Part shown: in pieces, positions 6,045 to 9,720 of the stretch
How the letters are laid out: each line of letters begins with the position of its first letter
How positions within the stretch are numbered: the first letter of the stretch is position 1
NCBI GenBank assembly: GCA_027294925.1
Contig: JAPULM010000112.1
Coordinates: forward strand, 1-9,720
Direction: 5' to 3'
Length of the DNA: 9,720 nucleotides
Source: a bacterium
GTDB taxonomy: Bacteria; Tectomicrobia; Entotheonellia; Entotheonellales; Entotheonellaceae
The notes under the pieces: generated by a model
The model's database searches: none
What the model saw: the letters and a program-made list of their open reading frames with translations, nothing else
Told to the model about the DNA's origin: nothing
Translations under genes and position numbers: made by a program

Positions 6045-7049
6045 ATGGAGCCGCTTACCCATGTCCGTGATATTTCTCGTATTGCCTACGGCTTCATGGC
6101 CTCAAAGGCGCTGTTTGCCTCGTTGAATCTCGAGTTGTTCAGCCGTCTTTCCGGACAGAGCAAAACGCTTCAGGCGCTGACTCAGGAGACCGCTGTCACG
6201 CCGAATCGTTTGCGCACCCTGCTGACCGCGTGCGTCAGTCTGGGACTGATCATCAAGGACGGTGAGAATTATCGCAATGCCCCGGCCAGCGAGGCCTATC
6301 TCGTGCCAGGTGCGCCGTCTTACTTTGGGGACTATTACCGATTTCAGATTGATCGTCAGATCTATCCCCAGCTTACACAACTAGATGCGGCGCTTCAGGG
6401 CGATAATGTACGCCCCCTGTACGATCTGATGGCAGATGAGGGAGAGGCTGAGCACTTTAGCCGCGCCCAGCACGCTGGGTCGCTCGGCCCTGCGGCAGTG
6501 ATGGCGAAGATGGTTGATCTGACAGGCTGTCGCCAGCTTCTCGACGTGGCCGGCGGCAGCGGGGCGTTCAGCATTACCTTCTGCCAGCGTTACCCTGAGA
6601 TGAGCGCCACGATCCTGGACTTTCCGCATGTCATTGAAGTGGCTAAACGCTATGTCACGGAAGCGGGCTTTGAGCATCAAATTGACTATATCGCAGGAAG
6701 CGCGACCGAGGTGGTCTGGCCGGGAGAGCAAGATGTGGTGCTGATGTCATACCTGCTCAGCGGCGTTTCCGAGACGGATATTAGCGCTTGCCTTGCCCAT
6801 GCCTTCCGTTCCCTCAAGCCAGGCGGTCAGGTGATTTTGCATGACTTTATGATTCAGGACGACCACAGTGGCCCCACCTCTGCGGCGCTATGGTTTCTGC
6901 CTCTCTTGTTTAACCCGGGAGCTGTGTCATTGACCCCCGGTTGGCTGTCCGCCCTTCTGCATCAGGCAGGCTTCAGGGATATTTCCGTACAGGATCTACT
7001 GCCGGGTCTCACCAAGCTGGTGCTGGCGAAAAAGCCGCCGCGGAGATGA
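6045..7049 (+). CDS. SAM-dependent methyltransferase, O-methyltransferase family 2-like
   Basis: This encodes a 334-residue cytoplasmic methyltransferase with the two-domain layout of acetylserotonin/caffeate-type O-methyltransferases. Residues 1-90 form the helical/winged-helix dimerisation domain (ISRIAYGFMASKALFASLNLELF, then TLQALTQETAVTPNRLRTLLTACVSLGLI). The Rossmann domain carries motif I LLDVAGGSGAFSI (165-177), the acidic SAM-ribose strand ATILDFPHVI (188-197), and LKPGGQVILHDFM (257-269). The segment aligned with the family's catalytic LHDW reads LLSGVS (237-242), so the general-base His is replaced by Ser239. The start at 6045 has AGGAG six bases upstream; in-frame codons back to 6006 lack one. 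A hydrolase relic follows 70 bp downstream on the same strand, suggesting an old operon. Substrate is unknown; small-molecule tailoring is the usual role of the family. Because the base is absent, activity by proximity alone or a different methyl acceptor should be considered. Confidence 0.85.
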   Translation: MEPLTHVRDISRIAYGFMASKALFASLNLELFSRLSGQSKTLQALTQETAVTPNRLRTLLTACVSLGLIIKDGENYRNAPASEAYLVPGAPSYFGDYYRFQIDRQIYPQLTQLDAALQGDNVRPLYDLMADEGEAEHFSRAQHAGSLGPAAVMAKMVDLTGCRQLLDVAGGSGAFSITFCQRYPEMSATILDFPHVIEVAKRYVTEAGFEHQIDYIAGSATEVVWPGEQDVVLMSYLLSGVSETDISACLAHAFRSLKPGGQVILHDFMIQDDHSGPTSAALWFLPLLFNPGAVSLTPGWLSALLHQAGFRDISVQDLLPGLTKLVLAKKPPRR

Positions 7050-7119
7050 GGGCTGGGAGACAAGAAGCGGGCCGACACAGGCAGGGCTAAATCGCATCAC
7101 GATGAGAAAAGGAGGCACC

Positions 7120-7751
7120 ATGCCAACCCTAGCGCTTGATCAGATGGTCACCTTGTATTACGAAGACGACGATTTTACCGACCCGTGGGAATCTGCCCCG
7201 ACTATTCTGCTGCAACACGGATTTTCCCGCAGTGCACGCTTCTGGTACAACTGGGTACCATTGCTCGGGGCGGAATTCCACATTCTGCGGCCGGATATGC
7301 GTGGTATGGGCCAATCGACCATGCTGGATGAGAAGTACGACCCCTTGTTGGCGACCTTTGCCGCCGGGGGAGATTGGGACGCCGCCTTGCAGCAAGGGGT
7401 CGGTAACTGGTCCAGCGCGACAATTGATATGCGTTTGGACACCCGTGTGGCGCCAGCCGGGCTGCGGGACTGGTACATCGCCGAAATGGACCGCACCTCC
7501 CCGACCGTTGCCCGCAAGCTGCAAGCTTACGTGGACACCCTGGATTGCCGCGATGTGCTCAGTGAGATTACCGTACCGACCTTGCTGCTCGTCGGCGAGG
7601 AACCCCTACCTCGCCCCTGGCGCAGCAGCAGTTTATGGCCGAGCACATTCCCGACTGTCACCTGGCGGTCTATCCCAAGCTGGGACACGGCATTAACGTG
7701 CTGCAACCGCAGTGGTGTGTGCAACAGGTGCGGGAATTTTTACAGCAGTAG
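7120..7751 (+). pseudogene. Alpha/beta hydrolase relic with frameshift and missing nucleophile elbow
   Basis: The start at 7120 has an AAAAGGAGG site just upstream. The reading MPTLALDQMVTLYYEDDDF continues into TILLQHGFSRSARFWYNWVPLL and RPDMRGMGQST, which are the first strands, oxyanion-loop and DMRGxGxS block of an alpha/beta hydrolase. Two lesions are visible. First, after YDPLLA (about residue 77) the text jumps to GDWDAALQQGVGNW. The stretch that in relatives carries the GxSxG nucleophile is absent, and no GxSxG exists anywhere. Second, near 7598-7612 (VGEE) the frame shifts. The proper ending, PLAQQQFMAEHIPDC then VYPKLGHGINVLQPQW with the catalytic His in GHG, continues in the -1 frame to a TAG at 7749-7751. 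The combined product would be about 210 residues, some 60-70 short of what I remember for the family. The frameshift could be a sequencing error beside CCCC; the deletion is harder to dismiss. Confidence 0.8.
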
Positions 7752-7767
7752 TAGGCTGTCGCCCGTT

Positions 7768-7950
7768 TCATGCTAACGCGTTGAGCAGTGCCTTGGCCTC
7801 CTGTAGGTCGGCAGTGTCAAAGCCTTCGGTAAACCAGTTATAGACCCCGGCCAGCAGCTGACGGGCTTTCTCACCCTTATCTTGCTGCCGCTACAGCCGA
7901 CTCAGAGTCATTGCCGCGCGCAGTTCCCAGGACTTAGCTTGCTGGTGGCG
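7768..7950 (-). pseudogene. C-terminal fossil of a TPR-type nucleotide cyclase, with in-frame amber
   Basis: Read on the minus strand, this stretch gives QQAKSWELRAAMTLSRL, a TAG stop (7893-7891), then [19 protein letters not shown] and [20 protein letters not shown], ending at TGA 7770-7768. From family knowledge, LRAAxSLxRLW...[18 protein letters not shown] is the conserved last TPR-like segment of large adenylate/guanylate cyclases and related ATPases. The amber codon sits exactly where relatives usually have Trp, consistent with a TGG to TAG change. Similarity stops at about 7950, only some 45 bp before the oxidoreductase stop codon, so the rest of the gene is missing. The fragment is convergent with the hydrolase relic. 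Confidence 0.72.
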
Positions 7951-7995
7951 ATGGCAAAAAAGGGTCGTGCCAGGGGAAAAGAGATCTTCACTACC

Positions 7996-9090
7996 TTAGT
8001 CGGCGACGGGTGCCGGTTGCTCGCGGAAGTGGGGCATCACCTTGGTGCCAAACATTTCCAGCGCCCGCATTACCTTCTTGTGGGGCACGCCAGGGAAGCC
8101 GAATTGGGAGAAGATTCGGTTAATGCCCTGCTCTTGCACCAGTGACAACCGTTCTCTGACGACTTCAGGCGTACCAAACAACGGCGCCATACCGGCGTGA
8201 CCTACATCGTCTCGCTTATTGCGGTCCTGCTGACGACCGGCCCAGGCCTCGTAACCTTTCGGCAAGTTGCCGTCCTTGTCGATCGGCATGCCGATTGGTG
8301 CACCGGTGTTGCCGATGCTACGCATGACGTTGTTGCTGAAGTCCTGCAGGCCGGCGAGGTCGCTGTCTGCCGCTTCCATACTGGGGGCCACATAGATCCG
8401 TTTGGCCACCGGCAGATCGATATGCTCGTGTGCATGGCCGAAGGCTTCCATTTTTTCATGCCAGAGCTTCACCACTTGTGTGGCCTGTCCCATAATGTCG
8501 GTCGGACCGCCAACCATGATCTGGATTTGACGACTGGCGGCGTACTCGACGCTGGAGGGGCTGGTGCTGACCGCAATGTAGAGCGGTGGATAAGGTTTTT
8601 GGAGGGGCTTGGGAAGCACCCATAGGTCATCGACATTGGTGAACTGGCCGTGGAAGGTCAGGCGTTCCTGTGTCCAGGCGCCGATCATGACGTCGATCGC
8701 CTCTCGGAAGCGATCACGGGCCTCATCAATATTGGCGCCGACGCCGTCGAACTCCTGACGCTGGTAGCCGCTGCCAATGCCAAAATTGAGGCGGCCGCCA
8801 CTGATGACGTCAATCGTCGCAGCCTCCTCGGCGGCCAGGATGGGATTGTGGAACGGCAGAATATTGATAGCCGATCCGATCCGTACCCGTTTGGTACGGG
8901 CGGCAATGGCGCCCAGCCACGAGTAGAGGCCGGAGACCAGCCCATGGCGAGAGAAGTGGTGTTCGCCGAGCCACACCTCGTCGAATCCCAGCTGGTCGAC
9001 CAGCTCGATCTTCTCCATCGTCTGCTGGAAATGTTCGGCTTCATTGGCACTTTCGTGAAACGGAATAATGGTAAAGAAGCCAAATTTCAT
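7996..9090 (-). CDS. LLM-class flavin-dependent oxidoreductase (luciferase-like monooxygenase)
   Basis: This encodes a 364-residue cytoplasmic TIM-barrel enzyme expected to use reduced FMN (or F420) to oxidise a small organic substrate. The opening MKFGFFTIIPFHE, the LVDQLGFDEVWLGEHHFSRHG block (30-50, with Glu43-His44-His45), the IGSAINILPFHNPILAAEEAATIDVISGGR strand-helix (71-100) and GIGSGYQRQEF (104-114) are diagnostic of the bacterial luciferase family. So is the later PPLYIAVSTSPSSVEYAA (168-185). Length is normal and the frame is intact. A GGGAG lies eight bases before the ATG. A nine-codon ORF with its own Shine-Dalgarno ends in TGA overlapping this ATG, suggesting translational coupling. 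The substrate is not evident. It is the only apparently intact enzyme gene in this decayed neighbourhood and is transcribed alone. Confidence 0.9.
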   Translation of the reverse strand: MKFGFFTIIPFHESANEAEHFQQTMEKIELVDQLGFDEVWLGEHHFSRHGLVSGLYSWLGAIAARTKRVRIGSAINILPFHNPILAAEEAATIDVISGGRLNFGIGSGYQRQEFDGVGANIDEARDRFREAIDVMIGAWTQERLTFHGQFTNVDDLWVLPKPLQKPYPPLYIAVSTSPSSVEYAASRQIQIMVGGPTDIMGQATQVVKLWHEKMEAFGHAHEHIDLPVAKRIYVAPSMEAADSDLAGLQDFSNNVMRSIGNTGAPIGMPIDKDGNLPKGYEAWAGRQQDRNKRDDVGHAGMAPLFGTPEVVRERLSLVQEQGINRIFSQFGFPGVPHKKVMRALEMFGTKVMPHFREQPAPVAD

Positions 9091-9116
9091 TTGGTGTTCT
9101 CCCTCAAAACAATCAT
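9087..9116 (-). CDS. Nine-residue leader ORF overlapping the oxidoreductase start
   Basis: The minus strand reads an ATG at 9116 followed by codons for MIVLRENTK and a TGA at 9089-9087 that shares ATGA with the oxidoreductase ATG at 9090. A GGAGG about nine bases upstream could load ribosomes, and the oxidoreductase's own GGGAG lies inside this little ORF. This could be a coupling leader. There is no run of any one codon that would mark a classical attenuator peptide. Chance occurrence is possible. Confidence 0.4.
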   Translation of the reverse strand: MIVLRENTK

Positions 9117-9147
9117 GGGTGGGTGCCTCCGTTCGTCATAAGTCTGA

Positions 9148-9165
9148 GCTGGCGAAGTCGCCAGC
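9148..9165. repeat. GC-rich hairpin in the oxidoreductase leader
   Basis: GCTGGCGA (9148-9155) and TCGCCAGC (9158-9165) are perfect inverted repeats, giving a 7-bp stem with a four-base loop. It lies about 30 bases upstream of the leader ORF on the minus strand. No T tract follows in that direction, so a terminator is not supported; an RNA structure or protein site in the 5' leader is more likely. Confidence 0.5.
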
Positions 9166-9241
9166 AATCCCTTGCAGAGAGCGATTTTTCCAGCTTGCCG
9201 CAGGAAGTCTTCATGATGCGTTGTACACCCCATGCTACTTA

Positions 9242-9264
9242 GGGCATTTGGGGGTATTTGTCAA
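9242..9264 (-). promoter_or_regulatory. Possible promoter for the oxidoreductase gene
   Basis: A perfect TTGACA lies at 9264-9259 on the minus strand. At 17 bases spacing the hexamer is the poor TAAGTA; a TAGCAT identical to the livG -10 occurs at 21 bases, which is too far for the standard spacing. It would place the start some 150 bp before the gene, leaving a long leader containing the hairpin and leader ORF. Confidence 0.25.
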
Positions 9265-9480
9265 TCACTTGTTGGTATTTAGAGCGTGTCGTAGAACTCC
9301 TTAGAGGTAGGTGAAGCCTATTCTTGCCCCTGTATCCTCTGTCTCCTTCGACCCTTTTTTATCTTCTTTCTAATCCGATTCTTGATTGCCTTACTAGTCC
9401 GCCCGGACCGCATTGCGCATCAACTTGTTCAGATTGAACGACAAGATAGACCTCGGACCTGCCATCTCCAGCGTCGGCGT
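9265..9480. other. Non-coding or decayed stretch
   Basis: No convincing gene is seen. Features are a pyrimidine-rich tract around 9350-9372 and a minus-strand open frame ending at a TAG (9396-9394) whose last residues read LSFNLNKLMRNAVRAD. That tail has the flavour of a transposase C-terminus (FNLxKLxR), but no catalytic motif is visible. AGAGCGTGTCGTAGAACTCC at 9281-9300 recalls insertion-sequence ends. I cannot confirm an element. Confidence 0.3.
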
Positions 9481-9720
9481 GTGCGAGGGGTGTATGTGGG
9501 TGAGCGCTTGAGCCTCCGCAGCGTTGGGAAGACTCCATTGGGGAAGCTGTGGTCGCCAACCAGACTCGGGAAAACCGACCGTCCGGGATGACACGGAGGG
9601 CTTGTGGAAGCGTAAGCTATGGTGAAGGTTAAACGGGCACGTACCGCGGAAATGCTGAGACAGTCAAGCCTTTGCCTAAGGTTGCGCGCGCCATATTTCT
9701 ATCCCAACTCCCCTTGATGC
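9481..9720 (+). mobile_element. Possible 5' ribozyme segment of a group II intron
   Basis: The stretch begins with GTGCG, the group II intron 5' consensus (GUGYG). It continues as stop-rich, purine-rich sequence with small interrupted stems such as TGGTCGCCAACCA (9550-9562), TCGGGAAAACCGA (9567-9579) and GCTT...AAGC around GGAAGCGTAAGC, then GGTGAAGG. This texture is typical of domain I of bacterial group II introns, whose reverse-transcriptase gene would lie beyond the window. No reverse transcriptase or domain V can be seen here, so this is a weak call and the exact edge is a guess. Confidence 0.25.

Noticed and set aside
7129..7524. Minus-strand open frames across the hydrolase relic
   Set aside because: They mirror clear alpha/beta hydrolase coding on the plus strand and show no domain signature.
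7595..7615. Programmed -1 frameshift in the hydrolase
   Set aside because: No X-XXY-YYZ slippery heptamer in the zero frame and no obvious downstream stimulatory structure; the gene also lacks its nucleophile region.
8197..8625. Plus-strand open frames opposite the oxidoreductase
   Set aside because: Antisense shadows of an intact, well-recognised LLM gene.
9148..9165. Hairpin as rho-independent terminator
   Set aside because: No T tract on either side, and it lies upstream of the oxidoreductase, not after a gene.
9394..9594. Minus-strand ORF as a transposase gene
   Set aside because: Only its last ~20 residues look vaguely like a transposase tail; no catalytic residues or defined ends can be shown.

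Overview
This window is from a Gram-negative-type bacterium with moderately high GC. It carries a Sec-exported solute-binding protein with a five-gene branched-chain-amino-acid-type ABC importer. It also holds remnants of the zinc-ribbon/TPR nucleotide cyclases that are abundant in uncultivated lineages such as Candidatus Entotheonella/Tectomicrobia. That taxonomic hint is inference from remembered protein style, not a database result.

Layout. Positions 1-472 are a degraded edge: a short zinc-ribbon fragment on the minus strand and two inverted repeats. Positions 473-5095 are a complete minus-strand operon in transcription order livG, livF, solute-binding protein, livH, livM. Junctions are tight (2 bp gap, 30 bp gap, 4 bp ATGA overlap), except that a 7-bp tandem repeat array lies between the binding-protein gene and livH. 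A near-consensus promoter sits just upstream of livG and would give an almost leaderless message. Next is a minus-strand gene (5208-5855) for an uncharacterised conserved protein with an Ada-like zinc-site pattern. It is divergent from a plus-strand SAM methyltransferase gene (6045-7049). That gene is followed by an alpha/beta-hydrolase relic (7120-7751) with a frameshift and, apparently, an internal deletion that removed its nucleophile elbow. Convergent to this is a fossil of a cyclase C-terminus carrying an in-frame amber codon (7768-7950, minus), then an intact LLM flavin-dependent oxidoreductase gene (7996-9090, minus). The oxidoreductase gene is preceded by a nine-codon leader ORF that overlaps its start. 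The last ~600 bp hold no convincing gene; 9481-9720 resembles, weakly, the 5' ribozyme part of a group II intron.

How it fits together. The liv operon is the only complete functional unit: binding protein, two permeases and two ATPases for uptake of an amino-acid-like or amide-like ligand. The methyltransferase and hydrolase are co-directional and may once have formed a small tailoring unit, but the hydrolase looks dead. Two cyclase fragments, one broken hydrolase and possible mobile DNA mark the flanks as a region of gene decay. I found no evidence for a wholly new multi-gene system. The most useful leads are the heptamer repeat inside the liv operon, the leaderless livG promoter, the Ada-like protein and the methyltransferase lacking the usual catalytic histidine.
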